From the NCBI RefSeq assembly GCF_003391135.1, contig NZ_CP031455.1, positions 8,211,501-8,275,500 on the forward strand: a DNA stretch of 64,000 nt, written 5' to 3'. The notes beneath the pieces are model-generated. The model did not search any database. It saw only the letters and a list, made by a program, of their open reading frames with translations, and had not been told where the DNA came from. The first letter of the stretch is position 1. The number at the start of each line of letters is the position of its first letter. The stretch comes from Streptoverticillium olivoreticuli subsp. olivoreticuli (GTDB taxonomy: Bacteria; Actinomycetota; Actinomycetes; Streptomycetales; Streptomycetaceae). The translations under genes and the position numbers were made by a program. Of this stretch, positions 43,438-53,025 are shown piece after piece.

Positions 43438-43764
43438 GTGCCGGTGCGGGACGAAGTGATGCGGCTGGATGCCGCCGAGCTCGGTGCGGAGCTGGGGGAG
43501 CGGGCCACTCTCCTGCAGTTCTCCAGTGCCTTCTGCCAGCCGTGCCGGGCGACCAGGCGCACTCTGGCGGAGGTCGCGGCCATGGTCGAGGGCGTCGCGC
43601 ACGTCGAGATCGACGCGGAGGCGAGACTCGGTCTCGTCCGGGCCCTGGGCATCAGCGCCACCCCGACCGTGCTGGTCCTCGACGCGTCCGGCCGAGTCGT
43701 GCGCCGGGCGGCCGGGCAGCCCCGCAAGGCCGACGTCATCGTGGCGCTCGGCGCGGCGATATGA
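43438..43764 (+). CDS. thioredoxin family protein
   Basis: A 108-residue thioredoxin-fold protein with active site AFCQPCRATRR (CQPC in place of CGPC) and the cis-Pro loop ISATPTVLVLD. GTG 43438 follows GGAGGGG at 43426-43432. A disulfide reductase role is likely. The non-standard CQPC centre should shift its redox potential. It is followed 205 bp later by a flavin reductase gene in the same direction. Confidence 0.88.
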   Translation: MPVRDEVMRLDAAELGAELGERATLLQFSSAFCQPCRATRRTLAEVAAMVEGVAHVEIDAEARLGLVRALGISATPTVLVLDASGRVVRRAAGQPRKADVIVALGAAI

Positions 43765-43969
43765 CGCACCGTGATCCATCTCCCATCTACCCGGCCGTAC
43801 TTGACGGTGTACACGCCAGATCGTCAGTGTGACGTTATGTGGCCTGGACTGCTTCTCTACGGACGCGTGCACGTCGATCTGCTGCGGACTGCCAGTGCGC
43901 GCTGTCCGGGGGGATGAGCACCCGAGACCGTACAGCCCCCGGTTGGACCTCCACCAGAAGGACAGATCG

Positions 43970-44476
43970 ATGACGGCCACGCCCGGACTCGGCACGCCCC
44001 ATCTCGCCACTCCCGAACTGCTCCGCTCCGTCTTCCGCCGGCACGCCTCGGGCGTCGCCGTGATCACCGCGCACGGCACCCACCCGGTCGGCTTCACCGC
44101 CACCTCGCTCACCTCCGTCGCCGCCGAACCACCGCTCGTCTCCTTCGGCGTCGGCACCGGTTCCTCCAGCTGGCCCGTGCTGGCCGAGGCCGAGCACATC
44201 GGCGTCCACATACTCGGCGAGCACCAGCGGGAGCTGGCCGGCACCTTCGCGCGCAGCGGCGCCGACCGCTTCGCGTCGCCCACCAGCTGGCGGACGGGCC
44301 CCGAAGGGGTGCCGCTGCTCGACGGCGTCCTGGCCTGGCTGGTGTGCCGGGTGGTCGCCCGGGTCCCCGCCGGGGACCACCGGCTGGTGCTCGCGGAGGC
44401 CGTCGCGGGCGACCCCGAAGGAGTGGGCCGTCCGCTGGTCTACCACCAGGGGCGCTTCAACGGTCTGCGGGACTGA
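43970..44476 (+). CDS. flavin reductase-like FMN-binding protein
   Basis: A 168-residue protein of the flavin reductase/DIM6-NTAB family: FRRHASGVAVITAHGTHPVG, FTATSLTSVAAEPPLVSFGV and IGVHILGEHQRELAGTFA are the typical FMN-binding blocks. It supplies reduced FMN to a monooxygenase or is a flavin-dependent enzyme itself. ATG 43970 follows AGAAGGA. Confidence 0.9.
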   Translation: MTATPGLGTPHLATPELLRSVFRRHASGVAVITAHGTHPVGFTATSLTSVAAEPPLVSFGVGTGSSSWPVLAEAEHIGVHILGEHQRELAGTFARSGADRFASPTSWRTGPEGVPLLDGVLAWLVCRVVARVPAGDHRLVLAEAVAGDPEGVGRPLVYHQGRFNGLRD

Positions 44477-44665
44477 GACGTCCCTGTTCGACCGCGTTGG
44501 CCAGATCACAGTTGACGTGCCTTGCTTTCGTGGAACGCGCTGGGTGTACTGACGAGTAACATTCCGTTCGGGGCGTTGCCCGGTCCGAACGGGATACGCC
44601 CCACAAGGCGCCTATGCTGCCTGCACAAGGCAGCTACGAAGAGACGATGCAGTAGGAGAGCCGGC

Positions 44666-45451
44666 GTGAGCTTGAGGATCGTTGTCTGTGTGAAGTACGT
44701 GCCCGACGCCACCGGCGACCGGCACTTCGCCGAAGACCTGACCGTCGACCGTGACGACGTGGACGGCCTGCTCTCGGAGCTCGACGAGTACGCGGTCGAG
44801 CAGGCGCTGCAGATCGCCGACGAGGCGGACGACGCCGAGATCACCGTGCTGACCGTGGGCCCCGAGGACGCCAAGGACGCGCTGCGCAAGGCGCTGTCCA
44901 TGGGCGCCCACAAGGCCGTCCACGTCGAGGACGACGACCTGCACGGCACCGACGCGCTGGGCACGTCGCTGGTGCTGGCCAAGGCTCTCGAGCACGTGGG
45001 CTACGACCTGGTCATCTCCGGCATGGCCTCCACCGACGGTGGCATGGGCGTGGTCCCGGCCATGCTCGCCGAGCGCCTGGGCGTGCCGCAGGTGACGCTG
45101 CTGTCCGAGGTCGCCGTGGCCGACGGCAAGGTGACCGGCCGCCGTGACGGCGACGCCGCGAGCGAGCAGCTGGAGGCGTCCCTCCCGGCCGTCGTGTCCG
45201 TCACCGACCAGTCCGGCGAGGCCCGTTACCCGTCCTTCAAGGGCATCATGGCCGCCAAGAAGAAGCCGGTGGAGTCCCTGGACCTGACCGACCTCGGCCT
45301 CGAGGCGGAAGAGGTCGGTCTCGAAGGCGCCTGGACCAAGGTCGACGAGGCCACCGAGCGCCCGGCCCGCACGGCCGGCACCGTGGTCAAGGACGAGGGC
45401 GAGGGTGGCAAGCAGCTCGCCGGGTTCCTCGCGGGCCAGAAGTTCATCTAG
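44666..45451 (+). CDS. etfB: electron transfer flavoprotein beta subunit
   Basis: A 261-residue protein beginning MSLRIVVCVKYVPDATGDRH, with the AMP-binding/ETF-beta signature VISGMASTDGGMGVVPAMLA and VSVTDQSGEARYPSFKGIMA. Together with EtfA it passes electrons from acyl-CoA and other dehydrogenases to the quinone pool. GTG 44666 follows GGAG. etfA follows after 118 bp. Confidence 0.95.
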   Translation: MSLRIVVCVKYVPDATGDRHFAEDLTVDRDDVDGLLSELDEYAVEQALQIADEADDAEITVLTVGPEDAKDALRKALSMGAHKAVHVEDDDLHGTDALGTSLVLAKALEHVGYDLVISGMASTDGGMGVVPAMLAERLGVPQVTLLSEVAVADGKVTGRRDGDAASEQLEASLPAVVSVTDQSGEARYPSFKGIMAAKKKPVESLDLTDLGLEAEEVGLEGAWTKVDEATERPARTAGTVVKDEGEGGKQLAGFLAGQKFI

Positions 45452-45569
45452 CGGCGGCTCCGGACCCCGCGGCGCGTCCGCGAAGGCTCCCGGTCCCCAC
45501 CGCGGCTGAGCTTCCGTCAGCCCGTACGAACCGTCATCCGCCCCTTTTTCTGCGCAGGAGTCCCATCCC

Positions 45570-46532
45570 ATGGCTGAAGTTCTCGTCTACGTCGACCACG
45601 CGGACGGTGCCGTCCGCAAGCCCACCCTCGAACTGCTCACCCTCGCCCGCCGCATCGGCGAGCCCGTCGCCGTGCACCTGGGCGCCGGTGCCGACGCCGC
45701 CGCGCAGACGCTCGGCGAGTACGGCGCGGTGAAGGTCCTCACGGCCGACGCGTCCGAGTTCTCCGACTACCTCATCGCGCCCAAGGTGGACGCCCTGGAG
45801 GCCGCGTACAAGGCCGTCTCCCCGGTCGCCGTGCTCGTCCCGTCCTCCGCGGAGGGCAAGGAGATCGCGGCCCGCCTCGCGGTCCGCATCGGCTCGGGCA
45901 TCATCACCGACGCCGTCGACCTGGAGGCCGGTGCCGAGGGCCCGGTGGCCACGCAGTCCGTCTTCGCGGCCTCGTACTCCACCAAGTCGCGCGTCACCAA
46001 GGGCACGCCGGTCATCACCGTCAAGCCCAACTCGGCCGCCCCGGAGGCCGCGGCGGCCGCCGGTACGGTCGAGCAGCTCGCCGTCTCCTTCGGCGAGAAG
46101 TCGACCGGCACCAAGGTCGTCTCCCGCACCCCGCGCGAGTCGACCGGCCGCCCCGAGCTGACCGAGGCCGCGATCGTGGTCTCCGGTGGCCGTGGTGTCA
46201 ACGGCGCCGAGAACTTCTCGCTGATCGAGGGCCTGGCCGACTCGCTCGGCGCGGCCGTCGGCGCCTCGCGCGCCGCCGTCGACGCCGGCTGGTACCCGCA
46301 CACCAACCAGGTCGGCCAGACCGGCAAGTCGGTCTCGCCGCAGCTGTACATCGCGGCGGGCATCTCCGGCGCGATCCAGCACCGGGCCGGCATGCAGACC
46401 TCGAAGACGATCGTCGCCATCAACAAGGACGCCGAGGCCCCGATCTTCGACCTGGTCGACTACGGCGTGGTCGGCGACCTCTTCGAGGTCGTCCCGCAGC
46501 TCACCGAGGAGGTCAAGTCCCGCAAGGGCTGA
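45570..46532 (+). CDS. etfA: electron transfer flavoprotein alpha subunit
   Basis: A 320-residue partner of EtfB. The FAD-binding C-terminal domain contains ELTEAAIVVSGGRGVNGAEN, VGQTGKSVSPQLYIAAGISG and AIQHRAGMQTSKTIVAINKD. ATG 45570 follows AGGAG. The pair ends at a strong 17-bp hairpin. Confidence 0.95.
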   Translation: MAEVLVYVDHADGAVRKPTLELLTLARRIGEPVAVHLGAGADAAAQTLGEYGAVKVLTADASEFSDYLIAPKVDALEAAYKAVSPVAVLVPSSAEGKEIAARLAVRIGSGIITDAVDLEAGAEGPVATQSVFAASYSTKSRVTKGTPVITVKPNSAAPEAAAAAGTVEQLAVSFGEKSTGTKVVSRTPRESTGRPELTEAAIVVSGGRGVNGAENFSLIEGLADSLGAAVGASRAAVDAGWYPHTNQVGQTGKSVSPQLYIAAGISGAIQHRAGMQTSKTIVAINKDAEAPIFDLVDYGVVGDLFEVVPQLTEEVKSRKG

Positions 46533-46543
46533 CCCCGTCCACC

Positions 46544-46581
46544 CGTGAGGCCCCGTACGCGCAGGCGTACGGGGCCTCACG
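46544..46581 (+). terminator. terminator after etfA
   Basis: A perfect 17-bp stem (46544-46560 with 46565-46581, starting CGTGAGGCCCCGTACG) and a four-base loop, 12 bp after the stop codon. Confidence 0.85.
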
Positions 46582-46692
46582 GCGTCTCCGGCGCCGAGAT
46601 CTCCGGCTGGGCTGTTGACCTTCCGCCGGGCCGTCGCTAACTTCGCTGCACGGACAGGGAATTCCGGTCAGCGGAAATGTGGAGGGCGGCGC

Positions 46693-47967
46693 ATGGGGCA
46701 GCACCGGACGGTCGCGACAACCTTCGACGAGGCGCTGAAGGGACGCATCGGGGCCTCCCTGGCCGACGTCGACGCCGACCTCGCGCGCCGCTATCCCGGT
46801 GACCCGGGCACCCGTCAGCCCGTCCACACGGTCTATGTCCCCGCCGACGCCTTCGCCCCCGACACCGTGCGTTCCTGGGGCGATCAGGCGCTCGCGGCTC
46901 TCGACGCCCACGCCCCCGACGCCGCCGCGCTCGCCGCCGTCCTCGGGATACCCGCCGGCCTCGCCGGACCCGTGTACGAGCGCGTACGGGCCAAGCTGGA
47001 GCGCGAGCCCGTGGAGGACCTGCGCATAGACTTCGAGGACGGCTACGGGCCGCGCCCGGACGCCGAGGAGGACGCGGCCGCCGCGCGGGCGGCGCGGCTG
47101 GTGGCGCGGGCGTACGAGAACGGCACGGCGGCCCCGTACATGGGCATCCGCATGAAGTGCATGGAAGCGGCCGTGCGCGACCGGGGCATCCGCACCCTCG
47201 ACATCTTCCTCACCGGGCTGATGGAGGCGGGCGGGCTGCCCGCGGGGCTGGTGCTCACCCTCCCCAAGATCGCCTACGCCGAGCAGGTCACGGCGATGGT
47301 CCGGCTGGCCGAGGAGTTCGAGAAGGCGCGGGGCCTCGCGGCCGGGCGGATCCGCTTCGAGATCCAGATCGAGACCACGCAGGCGGTCCTGGGCGCCGAC
47401 GGCCGGGCCACCGTCGCCCGGATGATCGACGCCGCCGGGGGCCGCGCGACCTCGCTGCACTACGGCACGTTCGACTACAGCGCCTCCTGCGGGGTGGGCG
47501 CGGCGCAACAGTCGCCCGACCACCCGGTGGCCGACCACGCCAAGGCCGTCATGCAGGTCGCGGCCGCGGGCACCGGGGTCCGGCTCTCCGACGGCTCGAC
47601 GAACGTCCTGCCCGTCGGCCCGACGCGACAGGTGCACTACGCCTGGCGGCTCCACCACGGGCTCGTACGCCGGGCACTGGAGCGTGCGTACTACCAGGGC
47701 TGGGACATGCATCCGGGCCATCTGCCGACCCGCTACGCGGCCGTGTATGCCTTCTACCGCGAGGGGCTTGCACAGGCTGCCGCGCGACTGACGGCATATA
47801 TGCAACGCGTGGGTGGCTCCGTACTGGATGAACCCGCCACGGCCAGGGCACTCAGCGGCTATCTGCTGCGGGGGCTGGACTGCGGAGCGATCGACAGCGC
47901 CGAAGTCACCGGGCCGACCGGGCTGACGCGCGTGGACCTCGACCTGCTGGCGGGCCGGGCAGGATAG
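46693..47967 (+). CDS. DUF6986 aldolase/citrate-lyase-like protein
   Basis: A 424-residue protein related to the HpcH/HpaI aldolase and malate-synthase TIM-barrel superfamily. Likely metal and phosphoenolate sites are seen in LRIDFEDGYGPRPDAEEDAA, RIRFEIQIETTQAVLGADG and SLHYGTFDYSASCGVG. ATG 46693 follows GGAGGGCGG. The substrate is not known. The stop lies three bases from the convergent LacI regulator's stop, so transcripts must overlap. Confidence 0.8.
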   Translation: MGQHRTVATTFDEALKGRIGASLADVDADLARRYPGDPGTRQPVHTVYVPADAFAPDTVRSWGDQALAALDAHAPDAAALAAVLGIPAGLAGPVYERVRAKLEREPVEDLRIDFEDGYGPRPDAEEDAAAARAARLVARAYENGTAAPYMGIRMKCMEAAVRDRGIRTLDIFLTGLMEAGGLPAGLVLTLPKIAYAEQVTAMVRLAEEFEKARGLAAGRIRFEIQIETTQAVLGADGRATVARMIDAAGGRATSLHYGTFDYSASCGVGAAQQSPDHPVADHAKAVMQVAAAGTGVRLSDGSTNVLPVGPTRQVHYAWRLHHGLVRRALERAYYQGWDMHPGHLPTRYAAVYAFYREGLAQAAARLTAYMQRVGGSVLDEPATARALSGYLLRGLDCGAIDSAEVTGPTGLTRVDLDLLAGRAG

Positions 47968-47970
47968 CGA

Positions 47971-49005
47971 TCAGCTCTCGGCGGGCGGCAGTTCGCCGGA
48001 GCCGCGCACGATCAGGCGGGTGGGGAGCTCCACCCGCCGCGGCGCCTCCACCACTCCGTCCAGCCGGCGGAACAGCCGCTCCGCCGCGGTGCGTCCGAGC
48101 CGCGCCGCGTCCTGGGCGACGACGGTGACGCCGGGGGAGAGGAGGTCGGCGAGCTCGAAGTCGTCGAAGCCGACGAGGGCGACCGGGCGGGCCGCCGCGG
48201 CGATGACGCGCACGGCGGTGACCGTCACACGGTTGTTGCCCGCGAACAGGGCGGTCACCGGCCGCGGTCCGCAGAGCATGGCCTCCGCCGCCGCCCGGAC
48301 GCGCTCGGGGGCGGTCGGGCCGAGCGACACCCAGCTCTCGTCCACGGGCAGCCCGGCGGCCCCCATGGCGGCGCGGTAGCCGCGCAGCCGCTCGGTGGCG
48401 GTGTGGATGTGCGGCTGGTCGCCGATGAAGCCGATGCGGCGGTGGCCGTGGGCGACGAGGTGGGCGACGCCGTCGCGGGCGCCGCCGAAGCTGTCGGAGA
48501 GCACGACGTCCGCGGCCGTCCGCCCGGCCGGGCGGTCCACGAAGACGGTGGCGATGCCCGCCGCTATCTCGGGTTCCAGATAGCGGTGGTCGTCGCCCGC
48601 GGGAATGATGATCAGGCCGTCGACGCGGCGGGCGCAGAAGGCGAGCGCCAACTCCCGCTCGCGGTCGGGGTCCTCGGCGCTTGAGCCGTTGATGAGGAGG
48701 GCGCCGTGGGCGCGGGCGACCTCCTCGACGGCGCGGTTGAGCGGCGCGTAGAAGGGGTCGGCGAGATCCTCGAGAACCAGTCCGATGGACGCCGTACGGC
48801 CCTTGCGGAGGATGCGGGCGCTGTCGTTGCGGCGGAAGCCGAGCGCGGTGATCGCGTCCTGCACGCGCCGCTCGGTGTCCGGGGTGACGCCCGGCTCGCC
48901 GTTCACCACCCGGGAGACGGTCTTGAGGCCCACCCCCGCGCGCGCCGCCACGTCCTTCATGGTCGGGCGGTTGCCGTAGCGGTACTGCGGGCTGGTCTGG
49001 GCCAC
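47971..49005 (-). CDS. LacI-family transcriptional repressor
   Basis: A 344-residue regulator. The helix-turn-helix and hinge (TMKDVAARAGVGLKTVSRVV, ITALGFRRNDSARILRKGRT) are followed by a periplasmic-binding-protein-like sugar-binding domain (VDGLIIIPAGDDHRYLEPE, ALVGFDDFELADLLSPGVTV). ATG 49005 starts it. A perfect LacI-type palindrome lies 69 bp upstream, between it and a divergent ROK kinase, so it probably represses both. Confidence 0.93.
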   Translation of the reverse strand: MAQTSPQYRYGNRPTMKDVAARAGVGLKTVSRVVNGEPGVTPDTERRVQDAITALGFRRNDSARILRKGRTASIGLVLEDLADPFYAPLNRAVEEVARAHGALLINGSSAEDPDRERELALAFCARRVDGLIIIPAGDDHRYLEPEIAAGIATVFVDRPAGRTAADVVLSDSFGGARDGVAHLVAHGHRRIGFIGDQPHIHTATERLRGYRAAMGAAGLPVDESWVSLGPTAPERVRAAAEAMLCGPRPVTALFAGNNRVTVTAVRVIAAAARPVALVGFDDFELADLLSPGVTVVAQDAARLGRTAAERLFRRLDGVVEAPRRVELPTRLIVRGSGELPPAES

Positions 49006-49073
49006 GATGGCTCGTTCCTTTGTGTGTCACGGCTGGCGTCGAAGCGTGGGGGTGACGTCGAGCATAGAGCCTG

Positions 49074-49085
49074 GACAACGTTGTC
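49074..49085. promoter_or_regulatory. probable LacI-family operator
   Basis: GACAACGTTGTC is a 12-bp perfect palindrome with the central CG typical of LacI-family sites, lying between the divergent LacI and ROK genes. Confidence 0.75.
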
Positions 49086-49150
49086 AACTCTGGGGAGACT
49101 GGCGTCCGCACACCCTTTCGCCGCTTGTGGATCAGGAGATACCGCACCAA

Positions 49151-50116
49151 ATGCACACCGATCGCTCCGGCCTCGTCGCGGCTCTCGACATCGGCGGCAC
49201 CAAGATCGCGGGAGCGCTGGTGGACGACGGCGGGCGCCTGGTCGTCCGCGCCCAGCGGCCGACGCCCGCACGGGAGGACGCCGCGACGGTGATGGGTGCC
49301 GTGGCGCAGGTGCTGGAGGAACTCGTGCGCGCCGCCGAGTGGCCGCGGGTACTGGCGGTGGGCATCGGCAGCGCGGGCCCCGTCGACGCCTCCCGCGGCA
49401 CGGTCAGCCCGGTCAACGTGCCGGGCTGGCGCGCCTTCCCACTGGTCGCCGAGGTGCGCGAGCGGGCGGGTGGGCTGCCGGTGGTGCTGGTGGGCGACGG
49501 TGTCGCCATGACCGCGGCCGAGCACTGGCAGGGCGCCGCACGTGGCCGCGCCAACGCCCTGTGCATGGTCGTGTCCACCGGAGTCGGCGGCGGTCTGGTC
49601 CTCAACGGACGCCTCCACACCGGACCCACGGGCAACGCGGGCCACATCGGGCACATCAGCGTCGACCTCGACGGCGACGCCTGCCCCTGCGGGGCGCGCG
49701 GCTGCGTGGAGCGCATCGCCAGCGGCCCCAACATCGCCCGCCGCGCGCTCGACACGGGCTGGCGTCCGGACCCGGGCGGCGACCGGAGCGCGGCCGCCGT
49801 CGCGGCGGCCGCCCGCGCGGGGGACGCGGTGGCACGCGCCTCCTTCGAACGGGCCGCGCAGGCTCTCGCGGCCGGCATCGCGGCGACGGCCACCCTGGTC
49901 GAGATCGAGGTGGCGGTCATAGGCGGCGGTGTCGCGGGGGCCGGGGACGTCCTCTTCGCCCCGCTCCGCGAGCGCCTGCGGGACTACGCGACGTTGTCCT
50001 TCGCGTCGGGGGTCGAGGTGCTCCCGGCCCGGCTCGGCTCCGACGCGGGGCTGGTGGGCGCGGCGGCCGCCGCGGCGCAGGAACTGGGGCTCTGGACGCC
50101 GCCCACGAGAGGCTGA
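49151..50116 (+). CDS. ROK-family sugar kinase
   Basis: A 321-residue kinase. ATP-binding ALDIGGTKIAGALVDDGG is at the N-terminus; the ROK signature is STGVGGGLVLNGRLHTGPTG with GNAGHIGH; and the zinc-binding CPCGARGCVE is intact. No DNA-binding domain is present, so it is an enzyme and not a regulator. It probably phosphorylates a hexose under control of the divergent LacI repressor. AGGAG lies 12 bases before ATG 49151. Confidence 0.9.
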   Translation: MHTDRSGLVAALDIGGTKIAGALVDDGGRLVVRAQRPTPAREDAATVMGAVAQVLEELVRAAEWPRVLAVGIGSAGPVDASRGTVSPVNVPGWRAFPLVAEVRERAGGLPVVLVGDGVAMTAAEHWQGAARGRANALCMVVSTGVGGGLVLNGRLHTGPTGNAGHIGHISVDLDGDACPCGARGCVERIASGPNIARRALDTGWRPDPGGDRSAAAVAAAARAGDAVARASFERAAQALAAGIAATATLVEIEVAVIGGGVAGAGDVLFAPLRERLRDYATLSFASGVEVLPARLGSDAGLVGAAAAAAQELGLWTPPTRG

Positions 50117-50398
50117 CACCCAGGGGTGGAAGTCCGGCGCGGGGGTATGCGCGGGAAGCGGTGCCGGGGACGCGGGCCGGCCGTGCGAAGCGTGAACCCG
50201 GCCGGGCCGGCGCGGTGGTGACACCGGGGAGGCGGTGGGCTGCGGCCGGACTGACCGGCGCGGCCGAGGGTGCGTAACGGGCGGAATCCGGCCTTCAGTG
50301 GCCGACCGGGGGCCGGGCGCCGCACCATGCCGCTCGCACGCGTTTCCGTGGCAAGGTGTTCCGGGCACTTCACAGGGGTCTACGGAGAAGGGGGAACC

Positions 50399-51436
50399 GT
50401 GATCGTCTGGCTGAACGGCGCGTTCAGTACGGGGAAGACCAGCACGGCGAGAGAGCTGACCGAGCTGATTCCCGGCAGCACCCTCTACGACCCTGAGGTG
50501 ATCGGCGGAGCCCTGCGCCATCTGGTGCCGCCGAAGAGGATGGGCGAGGTCGGCGACTACCAGGACCTGCCGATCTGGCGGCGGCTGGTCGTGGACGCGG
50601 CGGCGGCCCTGCTCGCCGAGGTCGGCGGGGTGCTCGTGGTCCCCATGACCCTGCTGCGACAGGAGTACCGGGATGAGATCTTCGGAGCCCTCGCCTCTCG
50701 TCGCATCTCTGTTCGGCATGTGCTGCTGACGGTTGACGAAACGATACTTCGGGCGCGTATCGCGAACCGTGAGGAGTACGAGGACGACCCGGAGCGCAGC
50801 GAGAGCGTCCGGCGCTGGGCGCTGGACCACATCGCCCCCTACCACGCGGCGCTGCCCTGGCTCCGCGCCGACGCCTTCGCCGTGGACACCGGCGGGCTGA
50901 CACCGCGCCAGGTCGCCGAGCAGGTCGCGGAGGCCGTACGCGGCGGCAGCGCCGCCGCCTGCGAGATCGTCCAGACCCCTGAACCCACGGCCGAGACCCT
51001 CGCCGCCGGGGTGCTGCTCTTCGACGAGGAGGACCGGGTGCTCCTCGTCGACCCCACCTACAAACCGGGCTGGGAATTCCCCGGCGGGGTGGTCGAACCG
51101 GGCGAGGCGCCCGCCCGCGCCGGGATGCGCGAGGTGGCCGAGGAGATCGGCATCGAACTCCCCGAGGTGCCAAGGCTGTTGGTCGTCGACTGGGAGCCGC
51201 CGAAGCCGCCCGGCTACGGCGGCCTGCGGTTCCTCTTCGACGGCGGACGGCTGGCGGCGGCCGAGGCGCACCGGCTCCTGCTGCCCGGCTCCGAACTGCG
51301 CGGCTGGCGCTTCGTCACCGAGAGCGAGGCGGCGACCCTGCTGCCGCCCGTGCGGCTGAGCAGACTCCGGTGGGCGCTGCGCGCCCGAGAACAGGGGCGC
51401 CCGCTCAATCTCGAAGCGGGCGTCCCCGTCGGCTGA
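50399..51436 (+). CDS. AAA/P-loop kinase fused to a Nudix hydrolase
   Basis: A 345-residue two-domain protein. Residues about 1-185 form a P-loop kinase-like domain with Walker A NGAFSTGKTST and a lid region with ARIANREEYEDDPERSE. Residues about 200-330 form a Nudix hydrolase with a complete Nudix box (GGVVEPGEAPARAGMREVAE continuing EIGI). GTG 50399 follows GAAGGGGGAAC. The union suggests one protein that phosphorylates and clears a nucleotide-like or alarmone-like compound, but the substrates are unknown. Confidence 0.85.
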   Translation: MIVWLNGAFSTGKTSTARELTELIPGSTLYDPEVIGGALRHLVPPKRMGEVGDYQDLPIWRRLVVDAAAALLAEVGGVLVVPMTLLRQEYRDEIFGALASRRISVRHVLLTVDETILRARIANREEYEDDPERSESVRRWALDHIAPYHAALPWLRADAFAVDTGGLTPRQVAEQVAEAVRGGSAAACEIVQTPEPTAETLAAGVLLFDEEDRVLLVDPTYKPGWEFPGGVVEPGEAPARAGMREVAEEIGIELPEVPRLLVVDWEPPKPPGYGGLRFLFDGGRLAAAEAHRLLLPGSELRGWRFVTESEAATLLPPVRLSRLRWALRAREQGRPLNLEAGVPVG

Positions 51437-51458
51437 CGGCCCATGGTCCGCCAGGGCG

Positions 51459-52850
51459 TCAGCGCTTGCCGGCCGCGTAGTTGACGAGGAAGAGGGCCTC
51501 GGTCAGGGAGAGCCGCTCCAGCTCCTCCGGGGAGACGCTCTCGTTCACCGCGTGGATCTGGGCCTCCGGCTCGCTCAGCCCGATCAGCAGCATCTCCGCC
51601 TCCGGGTAGAGGGAGGTGAGGGTGTTGCACAGCGGGATCGAGCCGCCCATGCCGGAGATCTGCATCTCCTCGCCCGGGTAGGCGACGCGCATCGCCTCGG
51701 CCATCGACGCGTACGCCGGGCTCTCGGTGTCGGCGCGGAACGGCTGGCCGTGGCCGACCTGCTCGACCGAGACCCGCACCCCCCACGGCGCGGCCGCGAC
51801 CAGGTGCGCGGTCAGCAGCTTCGCGGCCGTGGCCTCGTCCGTGCCCGGCGGGACCCGCAGGTTCAGCAGCGCCTTGGCGCTCGCCTGCACGGACGACGTG
51901 GCGCCGACCACGGACGGGCAGTCGATGCCCAGGACCGTGACGGCCGGGCGCGCCCAGACGCGGTCGGCCACCGTGCCGGAGCCGATCAGCTGTACACCGT
52001 CGAGGACCTTGGCGTCCTTGCGGAAGTCCTCTTCCGGATACTGCAGTCCCTCCCAGCGGGCCTCCGCGTCCAGGCCGTTGATGACCGTCGAGCCGTCCTC
52101 CGCGCGCAGCGAGTCCAGGATGCGGATCAGCGCCGCCAGCGCGTCCGGCGCGGCCCCGCCGAACTGGCCGGAGTGCAGATTGCCCTCGAGCGTGTCGACC
52201 TGGACCACCAGGTTCGACAGGCCGCGCAGCGTGGCGGTGACGGTCGGCAGGCCCACCCGGAAGTTGCCCGCGTCGCCGATGACGACGGCGTCGGCGGCCA
52301 GCAGCTCCGGGTGCGCCTCCGCGTACCGCTCCAGGCCGCCGGTGCCCTGCTCCTCCGAGCCCTCGACGATCACCTTCACGGTGACCGGGACACCGCCGTG
52401 CGCCTTCAGCGCCCGCAGTGCGGTGAGGTGCATGACCACGCCGCCCTTGCAGTCGGCGGCACCGCGCCCGTACCAGCGCCCGTCGCGCTCGGTCAGCTCG
52501 AACGGCGGCGAGAGCCAGGCGGCCTCGTTCAGCGGCGGCTGCACGTCGTAGTGCGCGTAGAGCAGCACGGTGGGGGCACCCGCCGGGCCCGGCAGGCAGC
52601 CGTAGACGGACTGGGTGCCGTCCGGGGTGTCGAGGAGGGCCACATCCTCCAGGCCCTCGGCGCGCAGGGCGTCGGCCACCCAGTTCGCCGCGGCCTCGCA
52701 CTCGCTGCGGGGGAACTGGGCCTCGTCCGCGACCGACTTGAAGGCCACCAGCTCGGCCAGCTCGGCCCTGGCGCGGGACTGCAGTGAGGCGACGGTCGCC
52801 GCCAGCGCGGCCGGGGCCGGCCGGTGCTGGCGGGTCGAGGGCTGCTCCAT
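51459..52850 (-). CDS. M20-family dipeptidase
   Basis: A 463-residue di-zinc peptidase. Metal ligands and catalytic residues are seen at LLYAHYDVQP (His, Asp), GRGAADCKGG (Asp), VIVEGSEEQGTGG (Glu-Glu), VIGDAGN (Asp) and QIHAVNE (His). The NLHSGQFGGAAPDALAALIR block is the dimerisation domain. It hydrolyses dipeptides or N-acyl amino acids in the cytoplasm. It converges with the kinase-Nudix gene, with only 22 bp between. Confidence 0.93.
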   Translation of the reverse strand: MEQPSTRQHRPAPAALAATVASLQSRARAELAELVAFKSVADEAQFPRSECEAAANWVADALRAEGLEDVALLDTPDGTQSVYGCLPGPAGAPTVLLYAHYDVQPPLNEAAWLSPPFELTERDGRWYGRGAADCKGGVVMHLTALRALKAHGGVPVTVKVIVEGSEEQGTGGLERYAEAHPELLAADAVVIGDAGNFRVGLPTVTATLRGLSNLVVQVDTLEGNLHSGQFGGAAPDALAALIRILDSLRAEDGSTVINGLDAEARWEGLQYPEEDFRKDAKVLDGVQLIGSGTVADRVWARPAVTVLGIDCPSVVGATSSVQASAKALLNLRVPPGTDEATAAKLLTAHLVAAAPWGVRVSVEQVGHGQPFRADTESPAYASMAEAMRVAYPGEEMQISGMGGSIPLCNTLTSLYPEAEMLLIGLSEPEAQIHAVNESVSPEELERLSLTEALFLVNYAAGKR

Positions 52851-53025
52851 GGAACGCTCCTTGGGGGCGCGGCGTTATCCGTACATACAGGCGATTGCGC
52901 TGCTGATCCTCCCACGGCCACCGCCGGACGTGCCCGCGGCCTTCCCGCGGCAGGGCGGCCGAGCGGCGGGCCGTAGGATGCGGACGGTAGCCGTAACCGG
53001 TGATCGAGCGGGAGTAACAGCACAG

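Noticed and set aside
42357-43814. The PlsC frame extended to 43814
   Set aside because: Sequence before ATG 43085 is low-complexity and overlaps the thioredoxin gene; 43085 gives the usual family N-terminus.
47906-51271. A 1121-codon minus-strand open frame across LacI, ROK and the kinase-Nudix gene
   Set aside because: It overlaps three well-supported genes and has shadow-type composition with no motif.
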